A DNA stretch of 64,000 nt, from contig NZ_CP016543.2 of assembly GCF_001687665.2 (NCBI RefSeq), positions 744,001-808,000 on the forward strand. Direction: 5' to 3'. Each line of letters opens with the position of its first letter. Within the stretch, counting starts at the first letter, position 1. The notes below the pieces were generated by a model. That model saw only the letters and a program-made list of their open reading frames with translations, made no database searches and was not told where the DNA came from. This document shows positions 32,519 to 41,949 of this stretch, piece after piece. Position numbers and translations under genes: made by a program. Source of the stretch: Planococcus donghaensis. Its GTDB lineage: Bacteria > Bacillota > Bacilli > Bacillales_A > Planococcaceae.

Positions 32519-34348
32519 CTATTCGCTTGCTTTAATTTGTTGCCAAGCATTTTTTCGAATGATCAAATCAGATACGTGAAGTTCTTCAGTAGCCGTCTCA
32601 ATAAATTCGCTACATCGTTCAATCGCTACTTCTTGGCCTGAATCAATTTCATAACAACTCCCACTTCCGGCTGGTGAAGTTAAATCAGGTTCGAAATAAA
32701 GCTCTTCGTATCGAAACGCACCGTCGCGAAATACCGTCAAATTACTGCTTTCATCTAGTAAAGACTCTCCCAACATGTGGGATGGAGTAATCCCAACGAT
32801 ATCAAGAATCGTCGGTGCAATATCAATTTGTCCGCCTACACGATCAACTGTTCCAGCCTCTTTTGAATTAGGAAGTTTGATAAAGAGCGGGACTTGACGA
32901 TCAAGTTCGAATAATGCCATTTCTGTTTCGGCATTCAGTTCTTGTGCCATTTCACTTTCTTCTTGAGTAAGTCCGCTGTCATGATCGCCATAAAAAACGA
33001 TTAAAGAATCGTCCCACATCTCTTTTTGTTTTAATTGGTCGATTATAGTACCGACAGCGCCATCTACATAATGAACGGTTTCATAATACCCTTTTAACAA
33101 GGGATCTTCATAACCGGTCAAATTCAGTTCTTCGAAATTATCAGGAATGGTATACGGTGTATGGCTTGATAAGGCCACCATAAATGCAAAGTAAGGTTCT
33201 TTTAATTGTTCCGCAAGCTCTACAGAAGTAGTTAAGAAATCTTCATCGTTTACAGCCATCCCAATATCTTGTGCGTCAGGAAAATCCGGGCGGCTAAAAA
33301 ATTGATTAAAGCCAATATTTTTGTATACTTCGTCCCGGTTCCAGAAATCTTTTTTAAATGCATGCATAGCGGCTGTATCGTAGCCTGCATTTTTTAGTAG
33401 TTCTGGTAACGCATCAAATTCATTTTCTGCAGCGTAACGTGTATAAACAGATCCTGACTTTAATGAATAAAGCGAAGTCAACGTAATGAATTCTGCGTCC
33501 GAAGTACGACCTTCATGCGTTTGGTGATAAAACGAAGGAAAAAATAACGCTTCTTTTCTTAAGGCATTTAAATGAGGTGTTAGTTCTTGTCCGTTAACTT
33601 GATGATCAATTACAGAAGTTTGAAACGATTCTAATTGGACTACAATGATATTCGGTTTTTCTGAGTCAGATACAGTTGAGGGTGTATCGGGTACAACTTT
33701 ACGAATTCGTTGTTCTTCTTCTTTAGTTAACGTGCTCTCATCGAAGAGAAAAGAGCCGATACCTTGAGCAAAATCTAATCCGTGATACCCCCAAAATCCA
33801 AGCTGGTAATATTCACGCATATTCGAAATCGACTCCCCAACAAGCCACTCTTCTTCATTGCTGTAACTCATGACTAACGGGATTACAACCAATGCAAGTC
33901 CTACTACAAATCCAGTACCCGCATAAATTCGTTTAGTTTTTTTAGTCACCACGTCTTCTTTCTTACGAGTAGCAAAAAGGAATAACGAGAAGAAAAGCAA
34001 ATCGGCAAAAAAGAGGAAGTCTTTCGCTTCAATTAATGTTAAGAATCCACCACCAACATCACTCATTTGCGTAATATCGGCAATGAGTACGATAGATAGT
34101 AAATCAGTGAAATAACGATAATACCATAAGTCAGAAACTAGTAAGGTACTATGCAAAAACAGCAACACAAGCAAAATCCAGTTTCGCTTTTTTCTAGTTA
34201 ATAATAAAGTCCAGCTAGATAAGACCACTATAGAAGCGAGATTAAGAACAAAAAAACTAAATGAAAACTGAGTACCAGCATACAGGCTGAATAAGAATAT
34301 TTTTGAAATGGATAGGATTAAGTAAATCCAATACTCCAGAAACTTCAT
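32519..34348 (-). CDS. LTA synthase family membrane sulfatase/phosphoglycerol transferase
   Basis: 609 residues. Five transmembrane helices in the first 165 residues are followed by an extracellular sulfatase-fold domain. Metal/catalytic features of LtaS are present: Glu240 in VVQLESF, nucleophile Thr282 in HEGRTSDAEF, and YGDHDS near the C-terminal metal site. LtaS proteins move glycerol phosphate from phosphatidylglycerol to lipoteichoic acid; some paralogues act as primases or stress forms. ATG 34348 (MKFLEYWIYL) follows GGAGGTG; the longer frame to 34393 lacks a ribosome site. Confidence 0.9.
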   Translation of the reverse strand: MKFLEYWIYLILSISKIFLFSLYAGTQFSFSFFVLNLASIVVLSSWTLLLTRKKRNWILLVLLFLHSTLLVSDLWYYRYFTDLLSIVLIADITQMSDVGGGFLTLIEAKDFLFFADLLFFSLFLFATRKKEDVVTKKTKRIYAGTGFVVGLALVVIPLVMSYSNEEEWLVGESISNMREYYQLGFWGYHGLDFAQGIGSFLFDESTLTKEEEQRIRKVVPDTPSTVSDSEKPNIIVVQLESFQTSVIDHQVNGQELTPHLNALRKEALFFPSFYHQTHEGRTSDAEFITLTSLYSLKSGSVYTRYAAENEFDALPELLKNAGYDTAAMHAFKKDFWNRDEVYKNIGFNQFFSRPDFPDAQDIGMAVNDEDFLTTSVELAEQLKEPYFAFMVALSSHTPYTIPDNFEELNLTGYEDPLLKGYYETVHYVDGAVGTIIDQLKQKEMWDDSLIVFYGDHDSGLTQEESEMAQELNAETEMALFELDRQVPLFIKLPNSKEAGTVDRVGGQIDIAPTILDIVGITPSHMLGESLLDESSNLTVFRDGAFRYEELYFEPDLTSPAGSGSCYEIDSGQEVAIERCSEFIETATEELHVSDLIIRKNAWQQIKASE

Positions 34349-34555
34349 TAGGCACCTCCGAATAAAATTTTTCTGTCTTATAAAATAAAACAAAGTTGTA
34401 CTTCTTAATTACCACTCGAGAGAAGTGTAGAAACATCGAGTGAAAGAGAGAAGTACACGTTTGGTCGTTTAAACAGAAGACAGAAAAGGGTATTTACTAG
34501 TAGAGAAGAGATAAGAGTAAGTTTTGAGGAGTAATGTTAGAAAGGAGAATTAGCT

Positions 34556-34828
34556 ATGAAGTTATCAAAAAAGAAATCAACTGCTAATATAGTAGAAAAT
34601 ACCGGATGCAAATATCCAGTTTTATCTGTTGGACAAAAGTTCACAGTAGATTATGGTAAACAGAAATCGCTATATGGGAAATGGCAAGTGATAGAAAATG
34701 ACAAAGCACCGTTCTATTTATGTAGTCGGATTTTAGAAAATGGCCAAGTTTCTAAACGAAGATCGGCGGATCACCGCCGGCAATTTTTTGAAGCGGAAAT
34801 TTATTATGCATTGACTAAAAAAGAGTGA
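34556..34828 (+). CDS. Uncharacterised 90-residue basic protein
   Basis: Begins MKLSKKKSTANIVENTGCKY and continues with a probable small beta domain (VGQKFTVDYGKQKSLYGKWQ), ending in a Lys-rich tail. No signal peptide or membrane segment. I do not recognise the family. A good ribosome site (AAAGGAG, 8 bases from the ATG) and a following terminator support it as a real gene. It is divergent from the LtaS-like gene and has its own transcript. Confidence 0.7.
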   Translation: MKLSKKKSTANIVENTGCKYPVLSVGQKFTVDYGKQKSLYGKWQVIENDKAPFYLCSRILENGQVSKRRSADHRRQFFEAEIYYALTKKE

Positions 34829-34846
34829 AAAAAATAAGAGGAAAGT

Positions 34847-34884
34847 AAAACCACTGCTTAGTTACAAAAAAAGCAGTGGTTTTT
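34847..34884 (+). terminator. Terminator after the 90-residue protein gene
   Basis: Stem AAAACCACTGCTT / AAGCAGTGGTTTTT. Confidence 0.82.
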
Positions 34885-34999
34885 AGTAAGAATAAATAAG
34901 TTATAGTAAAAAAGAGACAGTTTTTTAAAAATAAATAGATTATTTTGAATTTTGATGTAATATAAAAGTATTACATAAGAGAGCTTGGTGATACATAGG

Positions 35000-36457
35000 A
35001 TGAAATCGAAACAACAAGACATTGAAGTACCATTTGGATTAGCACTTATTCCATTAGTCGTCATGATTGCCGTTATGGCACTCACCATTATTGTGTTCGA
35101 AGGAAGTCCGCACTTACCTTTAGCCATAGGAGCCATCGTTGCTGGAGTTATTGCTTGGCGAATGGGGTATAAATGGGAAACAATCGAAGAAGGAGCTTAT
35201 AAAGGAATCCGTCTTGCGCTTCCTGCAATCGTTATTATAATCGTCGTGGGTATGATTATTGCTTCTTGGATTGGCGGCGGTATTATAGCAACCATGATTT
35301 TTTATGGTTTACAAATCATTACGCCTTCTTTATTTTTACTAACCATCTGCATTATTTGTGCAATTGTTTCTCTCGCAATCGGGAGTTCTTGGTCGACAAT
35401 GGGCACAATTGGTGTTGCGGGAATGGGAATCGGAATGAGCATGGGAATTCCAGCTGCGATGGTAGCAGGAGCCGTTATATCAGGATCTTATTTTGGTGAT
35501 AAAATGTCACCCTTATCAGATACGACAAATTTAGCATCGGGTATTACCAATACCAATTTATTTGAACATATTAAGCATATGATGTATACGACTGTACCAG
35601 GACTAGTGATTGCTTTAGTCGTTTACTTTTTCTTAGGTCGCCAATTTGTTGGATCAACAATTGATGAAGGAAATATCCAAGCGATTTTGTCCTCATTAGA
35701 TAGCAACTTCTTAATTTCACCTTGGTTATTATTAGTACCTGCAATGATTATCGTTTTAGTGGCTTTGAAAGTGCCAGCTTTACCATCATTATTAATTGGA
35801 GTCTTTTTAGGTTTTATCTGTCAGGTTTTTGTACAAGGCGGAGATATTGGACCTGCATTTAATGCCCTTCACGATGGCTATGCCATTACATCTGGCAATG
35901 AAATGGTCGATGATTTGTTTAACCGTGGGGGCATAACTTCCATGATGTTTACCGTTTCTTTGACTATTTTCGCAATGGTTTTTGGGGGGATATTAGAGCA
36001 CACGGGTATGTTAAGAGCGATTGTTAACCAGATTTTGAAAGTGGCCAAATCAGCAGGAAGTTTAATCGCTGCGACAATTGCATCTGCTTTTTTCACAAAT
36101 GTGACTGCTTCAGAGCAATACATTTCTATACTAGTGCCGGGAAGAATGTATGCAAGAGCATACCAAGATAAAGAACTGCATTCGAAGAATCTTTCACGGG
36201 CTCTAGAAGATGGAGGCACGTTAACATCACCGTTTATCCCGTGGAATACATGTGGTGTGTTTATCTTGGCGACTCTAGCTGTGCATCCATTTGCGTATGC
36301 TCCTTATGCAGTATTAAATTACACAGTTCCGGTTATTGGCATTGTTATGGGGCTGATTGGTTACAAAGTTCAATTTCTAACAAAAGACGAAGTTGAAGAA
36401 TTAAAAGTAAAAGAACAGAGAGTAGCTCGTGAAAATGAGTTGACCGAAGGCGTATAA
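35000..36457 (+). CDS. nhaC: NhaC family Na+/H+ antiporter
   Basis: 485 residues with about eleven transmembrane helices. The NhaC core GSSWSTMGTIGVAGMGIGMSMG and GSYFGDKMSPLSDTTNLASG (charged residues in the membrane) is intact. It exchanges internal Na+ for external H+, supporting growth in salt or at alkaline pH. ATG 35000 (MKSKQQDIEVPFG) is set by GGTGAT upstream; TTG 34985 would be less natural. Monocistronic with its own terminator. Confidence 0.92.
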   Translation: MKSKQQDIEVPFGLALIPLVVMIAVMALTIIVFEGSPHLPLAIGAIVAGVIAWRMGYKWETIEEGAYKGIRLALPAIVIIIVVGMIIASWIGGGIIATMIFYGLQIITPSLFLLTICIICAIVSLAIGSSWSTMGTIGVAGMGIGMSMGIPAAMVAGAVISGSYFGDKMSPLSDTTNLASGITNTNLFEHIKHMMYTTVPGLVIALVVYFFLGRQFVGSTIDEGNIQAILSSLDSNFLISPWLLLVPAMIIVLVALKVPALPSLLIGVFLGFICQVFVQGGDIGPAFNALHDGYAITSGNEMVDDLFNRGGITSMMFTVSLTIFAMVFGGILEHTGMLRAIVNQILKVAKSAGSLIAATIASAFFTNVTASEQYISILVPGRMYARAYQDKELHSKNLSRALEDGGTLTSPFIPWNTCGVFILATLAVHPFAYAPYAVLNYTVPVIGIVMGLIGYKVQFLTKDEVEELKVKEQRVARENELTEGV

Positions 36458-36480
36458 GTTTCCCTGTTCTCATCCCAATA

Positions 36481-36527
36481 AAAAACGAGGCACGTCTTTT
36501 GAAATTTCAAAGACGTGCCTCGTTTTT
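36481..36527. terminator. Bidirectional terminator
   Basis: Stem AAAAACGAGGCACGTCTTT / AAAGACGTGCCTCGTTTTT between convergent nhaC and GNAT genes. Confidence 0.88.
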
Positions 36528-37386
36528 AGATTTTTTTTGATTTTCCATATAAAAGCCAAGGCGAAGGCAAATCAAACGGATGATTTTTTGGTAAGGACTG
36601 TTTTTGTGAAGGCGTTAAGTCCATCCAGACTAAAGGAGTTGCTTTTAATTGTGTGCTTAATTGATGCTGTGCCGTAGTGATGGTTTCCCAAAAACCTGGC
36701 TGTTCGAAAAAGTCGTTCCAAGGGTAAATAACATGTAAATAATGGTTTCGTTTGTAATCTTGCTTTGTAATTAACACGCGGTCTTTCGAGCGGTTTTCAA
36801 AAAAGGACCATCGTGCAAGGTCTGTTTCGATAAACAGGCTTTCCGAAGCAGGAAACATGTAATAGCATTCGTAAGGAAAAACTTCACTCGTTTGTAAATA
36901 AAGTTGGTCAACCCATATTTTCTTTATAGCGAGATCAGTTACTTCCGTCCAATTCTCTCCACCAGTCTTTAGTTGAGAAATATCAGTTGCAGTCGCGCTA
37001 TATAACGTAGAAGTTTCTTTAAGTCCCAATTTATCCATAACGCGTCGAGCCGATACATTATTCTGCTGCGTATTTGCACCAACCCACTGAATGGTTGGGA
37101 ATGTTGAAGCTTGTTCCATAATATAAGTCATCAATTGGGTAGAAAGGTTATTTCCACGGTAACGCAAATCACTACGCATTCTGCCGAGCATGGCATATTG
37201 TTCTGCAAAAATCGTGTAACCTCCGATGCTTGCAAGCTGTTCATCCAAGAACAACCCGTACATACGACTAGAGCCGCTAGATATTCTTTCATATATATTA
37301 AGAACGTAATCGTCTGTAATGCCTGTATCCATTTTTTCTATATAATGAAGATCGCCTAGTTGTAATTGGCGAATCGTCTGCTTCAT
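36526..37386 (-). CDS. GNAT family N-acetyltransferase
   Basis: 286 residues. The N-terminal half is a GNAT fold: MKQTIRQLQLGDLHYIEKM, GRMRSDLRYRGNNLSTQLM (acetyl-CoA pyrophosphate loop RxxGxx, here RYRGNN) and NNVSARRVMDKLGL. The C-terminal half (about 150-286) is an extra domain I do not recognise, so it is longer than a simple GNAT protein. Acceptor substrate unknown. ATG 37386 follows AAGGAG. Confidence 0.85.
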   Translation of the reverse strand: MKQTIRQLQLGDLHYIEKMDTGITDDYVLNIYERISSGSSRMYGLFLDEQLASIGGYTIFAEQYAMLGRMRSDLRYRGNNLSTQLMTYIMEQASTFPTIQWVGANTQQNNVSARRVMDKLGLKETSTLYSATATDISQLKTGGENWTEVTDLAIKKIWVDQLYLQTSEVFPYECYYMFPASESLFIETDLARWSFFENRSKDRVLITKQDYKRNHYLHVIYPWNDFFEQPGFWETITTAQHQLSTQLKATPLVWMDLTPSQKQSLPKNHPFDLPSPWLLYGKSKKI

Positions 37387-37564
37387 AAAAAACACTCCTT
37401 GTTCATGGTGAAATAACTATAAGTATTATAATATAAGAAAAGCAAATAGGGCACGCTAAATATGAATAGATTAAATAAAATAAAGCTTTTCTACGTAACG
37501 AGAGGACAGACTTTTTATACTTAGTAGTCAAAATCGCATAAGTCGACTTTTAGTTTTTTGAATA

Positions 37565-37592
37565 TTGACAATTCTTTATAAAAGCCTACTAT
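37565..37592 (+). promoter_or_regulatory. Promoter of the ALDH-like gene
   Basis: TTGACA, 16-bp spacer, TACTAT, 77 bp before the start codon. The rest of 37387-37669 shows no gene. Confidence 0.55.
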
Positions 37593-37669
37593 GTTAAGTA
37601 ACAGCATAAAACGTATTAGTGATTTTAAAACGGTATTAAAATTGCCTTTTAAAAGGAGGAGAGACCGAG

Positions 37670-39013
37670 ATGAGTAAAATGAAAAATTATCATTTCGGCT
37701 CAATAATCGAGGGGAAAGAACTAGAAAAAGGTGAGCGTCCCGAAGTTGAAATCCGCAATCCATATAATGCTGAAGTAATTGGAAAGGTTTTTTACGCTAC
37801 TCCACAAGATGTGGAGAACGCAGTTACTAGTGCACATCGTATTTATTTAAAAACAATGAGGAAGATGCCAACACATAAACGTGCTGAAATTTTGCGGAAA
37901 ACAGCTGACTTACTGGAAAGTGAAAAAGACCAATTTGCACACCTGTTAACTGTAGAAAGTGGAAAACCAATCAAAGCGAGTCGCCTAGAAGTAGCTTATG
38001 CGGCTCAAGTATTGCGTTTTGCTTCACAAGCTACCAAGTCAATTTACGAAGAACCGATGTCATTAAATCACGTGGTTGGAAAAAGGCATTTAGGAATAGT
38101 TAAAAGAGTATCGCTAGGCGTCATCGCAATCAGTTTGCCTATTAATTATCCGTTCACTTTGTTGTTATATAAAATGGCTCCCGCAATTGCGGCAGGTAAC
38201 ACCATTGTCTTGAATCCTACTGCGACCGCCGCCTATTCAACGGGCCTACTTTATCGGTTGTTTGAAAAAGCAGGTATGCCAAGAGGAGCTATCAATATTG
38301 TTACCGGACCCCAACAAAGTTTAATAGAAAATTTGAGGAATCACCCGAAAGTGAAGCGTTTGATTTGCACTAAAAGCAGTGCTGCCACTTGGAAAGAAAA
38401 AGACAACAACGTAAAGAACAAAATTTTGCTAGATTTCAAAACGAAGAATCCTACAATTGTCTTTGATAAAGCTGATTTGGATTTTGCGATCACCACCATT
38501 GTGACGGAAGGGTTACTGTATACAGATCGGTCAATTATGTCTGCTCAGCATGTCTTCGTGCAAAAAGGAGTGTATGAAAAATTTATAGAAGCGCTCATGA
38601 AAAAAGTACAAACCCTTAAAGTTGGAGATCCTCTAGATGACACAGTAGACATTGGTCCTATGGCGACTTTAACAGCTGCAGAAAAAGCAGAAACGTGGGT
38701 TAAAAAGATGGTTGAAAGAGGGGTGACGGTATTGATTGGCGGCAGTCGAAACCATACCATGATGGAACCTACGATTATTAGTGGGGTCAAAGCAGACAAG
38801 TCAGTAGGTCATGTGATTTCCCATGCCCCCATTATTAGTATTATGCCTTTTTACAAAAAAGAAGAAGTAATGGCTTATATGAACGACGCCGGGGCTGTTT
38901 TACATTCAGGTGTATTTACTAGAAATAACAAAGGAGCAACTCGAAAAGAAGAAGTCAATCTCGCTATTGAAGAAATGACAGCGGTAAAACTGATTGGCCA
39001 TAACTTGTTATGA
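37670..39013 (+). CDS. Aldehyde dehydrogenase homologue lacking catalytic residues (pseudo-ALDH)
   Basis: 447 residues clearly in the ALDH fold: NPYNAEVIGKV, KRAEILRKTADLLE, INYPFTLLLYKMAPAIAAGN, GDPLDDTVDIGPM and the C-terminal HSGVFTRN. The active site has gone. The catalytic-Cys region reads DRSIMSAQHVFVQ with no Cys (Ile289/Met290), and the only Cys in the protein is Cys233. The general-base motif LELGGKNP is LLDFKTKNP (253-261), the NAD-binding Lys of KPS is Asn182, and FTGS is CTKS. It also ends short of the usual C-terminal PFGG segment. A structural or regulatory role, or binding without catalysis, is inferred. Good promoter and AAGGAGG suggest it is expressed. Confidence 0.88.
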   Translation: MSKMKNYHFGSIIEGKELEKGERPEVEIRNPYNAEVIGKVFYATPQDVENAVTSAHRIYLKTMRKMPTHKRAEILRKTADLLESEKDQFAHLLTVESGKPIKASRLEVAYAAQVLRFASQATKSIYEEPMSLNHVVGKRHLGIVKRVSLGVIAISLPINYPFTLLLYKMAPAIAAGNTIVLNPTATAAYSTGLLYRLFEKAGMPRGAINIVTGPQQSLIENLRNHPKVKRLICTKSSAATWKEKDNNVKNKILLDFKTKNPTIVFDKADLDFAITTIVTEGLLYTDRSIMSAQHVFVQKGVYEKFIEALMKKVQTLKVGDPLDDTVDIGPMATLTAAEKAETWVKKMVERGVTVLIGGSRNHTMMEPTIISGVKADKSVGHVISHAPIISIMPFYKKEEVMAYMNDAGAVLHSGVFTRNNKGATRKEEVNLAIEEMTAVKLIGHNLL

Positions 39014-39059
39014 GATTTTGAGACTACTTTTAAAATCTATTTGTAAAAGGAGAATAATT

Positions 39060-39500
39060 ATGATTAAAAAACTGTTTCCTTATTTGAACTTTGATGGGAA
39101 TGGAAGAGAAGCGGCATATTTTTACACTGAAGTGTTAGGCGGCGAGTTAGTAAGCCTAATGACGTTTGGTGATGCAAATGAAGAAGATGTGGAGGGTATG
39201 CCGGATGAAGCTAAAAACTTAGTGATGAATGCTCAAATTGATTTGAAAAACGGAGATATGTTAATGATTTCAGATGTAGTACCTAGCCTCGGAATGTCAG
39301 AATTTAAACAAGGGAACAATATATCTGTTACCTTGTTTTTAGATGATATCGAAGAAGCTCGAGCTGTTTTCAATAAATTGGCTGAAGGCGGAAACATTGT
39401 CATGAAATTGCAGGAAACTTTTTGGACGCCCTTGTATGGCAGTTTGACCGATAAGTTTGGAATCGACTGGCAAATTTCAGTTGAACCCAAAACAAATTAA
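39060..39500 (+). CDS. VOC family protein, PhnB/3-demethylubiquinone-MT-like
   Basis: 146 residues, glyoxalase/bleomycin-resistance (VOC) fold of the PhnB-like group: FPYLNFDGNGREAAYFYTEVLGG at the start, MLMISDVVPSLG and WTPLYGSLTDKFGIDWQIS at the end. Small cytoplasmic proteins of unsettled function. ATG 39060 follows AAAAGGAG; the frame extends upstream into the ALDH-like gene without a good start. It is 46 bp downstream of that gene, probably co-transcribed. Confidence 0.88.
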   Translation: MIKKLFPYLNFDGNGREAAYFYTEVLGGELVSLMTFGDANEEDVEGMPDEAKNLVMNAQIDLKNGDMLMISDVVPSLGMSEFKQGNNISVTLFLDDIEEARAVFNKLAEGGNIVMKLQETFWTPLYGSLTDKFGIDWQISVEPKTN

Positions 39501-39585
39501 AACGGCCGGTCAAATGGAAAAGCTAGTACTGGTAAGATTCTTTTAAGCTGAATTTCAAACAGTCTAAGAACATAAGAAGAAAGAC

Positions 39586-39737
39586 TTGCATTCTGGTCTC
39601 TAAAGCACCTATAATGTAAAACATTGATTCACTATAAAAAGAACAATTTATTCACTTTTTCTTAGTTTTTATTGAAGAGAAAAATTACATGATGATAAAT
39701 AGTCTAAAGGTGACGTGCAGCTGCACGCCCTTTTTTT
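39586..39737 (+). promoter_or_regulatory. YitT-gene leader with promoter and terminator-like hairpin
   Basis: Promoter TTGCAT (39586-39591), 18 bp, TATAAT (39610-39615). About 95 nt downstream is CGTGCAGCTGCACG (39714-39727) followed by CCC and seven T (39731-39737), 55 bp before the yitT start. The leader could be an attenuator or a separate RNA of about 115 nt; no known riboswitch consensus is recognised. Confidence 0.45.
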
Positions 39738-39791
39738 GTGGGATGAACAAAATAGTTTGGCTGGGGCTTGCCTCAGGATTGGAGTTTGGTT

Positions 39792-40655
39792 ATGAATAAA
39801 TGGATGAGATTGTTAATTATTTTTATTTCCTCAATCGTTCTTGGTGTTGCGTTTAATATGTTTTTACTGCCACATGAAATATTAGCAGGTGGGGTCACAG
39901 GGATTGCCATGATGCTCGGTTTGATCACCCCTTTAAATGCGGGACTGTGGATGATTATCTTAAATATCCCGATTTTGGTTGTTGGATGGATGAAGCTTGG
40001 CAAAAACTTTATCGCCAATAGCTTGTTTTCAGTTGTTGTGACATCGATCTCTATGTTGTATATTCCCGTTGTTCAAATAACAGAAGATGCTCTACTTTCG
40101 ACTGTATTTGGTGGCGTTATTGCCGGAGCTTCTATGGGTGTTATTATTCGTTATTATAGTTCAACAGGTGGATTTGACGTTATTGGTTTGTTGTTATCGA
40201 TGAAGCGAGACATTCCTTTAGGCGCACTTGTATTTGTTCTTAATAGTGCAGTTGTTTTTGTTTCTGGATTTGTGTTCTCGTGGGAACTAGCGATGTATAC
40301 GATGGCTTCGATTTACATTTCTGGACTGGTTATTGACCGTGTCCATACACGTCACATCAAACTCAGCTTGATGGTTGTCACAAGTCAAGGAGACGTGGTT
40401 AAAAAAGAGTTGCTTGATAATTTATATAGAGGCATTACTGTAGTAGACGGTGAAGGTGCTTATTCATCTGCTAAAGTAAAAGTTCTTTATAGTGTGATTG
40501 GCCGTCATGAGTTAGCATTCGTCCGTCCACTCATTAAAAACATTGATCCCAATGCATTTGTTAGCATTAGCGAGACAATGGAAGTTATGGGGAATTTCCG
40601 GAAAGACGATAATTTTATGAAAAATCCAATGTTAAAAAGCTCTTCAGTTTCCTAA
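39792..40655 (+). CDS. YitT family membrane protein with DUF2179 domain
   Basis: 287 residues: five or six transmembrane helices (LIIFISSIVLGVAFNMFLLP, HEILAGGVTGIAMMLG, SSTGGFDVIGLLLS) and a soluble C-terminal DUF2179 domain (LLDNLYRGITVVDGEGAYS, VRPLIKNIDPNAFVSIS). Function of the family is not established. ATG 39792 follows GGAG by 7 bases; the frame upstream is open but without starts of equal quality. The gene ends inside its own terminator stem. Confidence 0.9.
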   Translation: MNKWMRLLIIFISSIVLGVAFNMFLLPHEILAGGVTGIAMMLGLITPLNAGLWMIILNIPILVVGWMKLGKNFIANSLFSVVVTSISMLYIPVVQITEDALLSTVFGGVIAGASMGVIIRYYSSTGGFDVIGLLLSMKRDIPLGALVFVLNSAVVFVSGFVFSWELAMYTMASIYISGLVIDRVHTRHIKLSLMVVTSQGDVVKKELLDNLYRGITVVDGEGAYSSAKVKVLYSVIGRHELAFVRPLIKNIDPNAFVSISETMEVMGNFRKDDNFMKNPMLKSSSVS

Positions 40656-40672
40656 ACTGAAGAGCTTTTTTT
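40634..40672. terminator. Terminator after the YitT gene
   Basis: Stem AAAAAGCTCTTCAGTTT / AAACTGAAGAGCTTTTTTT; also suitable for the convergent EAL gene. Confidence 0.86.
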
Positions 40673-40688
40673 CAACGAGATGAACCTA

Positions 40689-41906
40689 TTATTGAAACAG
40701 TAAGTAATCAGCTTCTAAAATGAAATCGTTGCTAATGTCGATAAACAAATAGCAATCGTCAGATAACGGAAAGCTGAATGTCCGAATCATTTTAGTTGTT
40801 TCGATATCAGAATATACGTCGGATAAAATGCCTTTATGCAAGGTTTTCATTTGCATTGTGTTTTCTAGAAAATAAGGGCGGAATGCCCAGTGGGAGCCAA
40901 TATGATCTGATTCAAAAACCCATTGACCTTGTCGCTTTTGAAAGTTAGAAGACACTTGCCGACCATCACTATTGCATATATACACTCGGAAGCTTTCTTT
41001 ATCAAATGATTCTGCTATAGCTTCGATAAACTGATCCGCTGCGTTGGAACCATGCCATTTCGATAGGAGTTTCTTCACTTTTTCTTCTAAGCTGACTGTA
41101 AATACGTGACGTTGTTGAATCAACGATTTTTCTCGTTGCACAAAGGTGGTGATTTTTTCGTCAACAGCGCATGTGTCAAAGTTCTCGACTGGAAGTTCAA
41201 AAGCAGGTTTTGCCAAATAAAAACCTTGGTAATAATGGCCGCCATTTTTCCATGCGAAGTATAATTGGTAACCATCTTCAATATTTTCATAAGAAAGTTT
41301 TGCGCCAATTCGCCGAGCTAATACGGTTAGTGTTTGAACAACGTCTTGAAATGCCTCAGGATTAGCATTACGAACAAGACTTGTATCTACTTTTAATATA
41401 TGGGGACGAAGTTGACGGATTCTATCAATATTAGAGCTTTTGGCTCCTGCATGATCTACCGCAATTTGAATGCCGTAGGTTTTGTAATACATTAGTAAAT
41501 GATGAAGTGTATCAAAATCCTCATCAAAATCATGTTCGGTAATTTCTAATACTATGCGGTTCATCGAGAATCCTTTTTTTTCAAATGCTTGTAGCGTTTC
41601 TAAAAAATCTTCCCCGCTATTGATCAATAATTGTTGGGCATTTCGATTGATAAACAATAGTCTATCGTTATTTGAATCGAGCATTTGATGAATCGCGAGC
41701 TCTAATAGATGCTGATCGACTACCACTTTGTATTCATCGGGTACGTCGGTATCGTGAAAAAAATCACCTAAACTAATCCACTCGTTTTCAAAATAGAAAC
41801 GCCCTAAAACTTCATAACCAATTACGGTATGTTTAACCGCACTAACGATGGGTTGATAAGCAGGCTTTACATCAGATAAATTTTCAAGAATGTCTAGCGG
41901 GTCCAT
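40689..41906 (-). CDS. ykuI: YkuI-like EAL domain protein, degenerate active site
   Basis: 405 residues: an EAL domain (about 10-235) and a YkuI_C PAS-like domain (about 240-400), the B. subtilis YkuI architecture. EAL residues: E32VLGR36, Glu121 in LEITEH, Asp151-His152 where active phosphodiesterases have Asp-Asp, Lys172 in KVD, Glu207 in SYENIE. Loss of the second Asp (DHAG for DDFG) would weaken metal binding, so it may bind c-di-GMP without rapid hydrolysis; YkuI itself is known as a binder with little activity. No GGDEF domain is fused. ATG 41906 follows AAAGGAG. Confidence 0.87.
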   Translation of the reverse strand: MDPLDILENLSDVKPAYQPIVSAVKHTVIGYEVLGRFYFENEWISLGDFFHDTDVPDEYKVVVDQHLLELAIHQMLDSNNDRLLFINRNAQQLLINSGEDFLETLQAFEKKGFSMNRIVLEITEHDFDEDFDTLHHLLMYYKTYGIQIAVDHAGAKSSNIDRIRQLRPHILKVDTSLVRNANPEAFQDVVQTLTVLARRIGAKLSYENIEDGYQLYFAWKNGGHYYQGFYLAKPAFELPVENFDTCAVDEKITTFVQREKSLIQQRHVFTVSLEEKVKKLLSKWHGSNAADQFIEAIAESFDKESFRVYICNSDGRQVSSNFQKRQGQWVFESDHIGSHWAFRPYFLENTMQMKTLHKGILSDVYSDIETTKMIRTFSFPLSDDCYLFIDISNDFILEADYLLFQ

Positions 41907-41949
41907 AGTAATTGCTCCTTTACTGCAAATCTATCGTCTATATAAAAAA

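Noticed and set aside
36526..37386. Frameshifted fusion of two genes in the long GNAT protein
   Set aside because: The frame is continuous with even codon use; an extra C-terminal domain is a simpler explanation.
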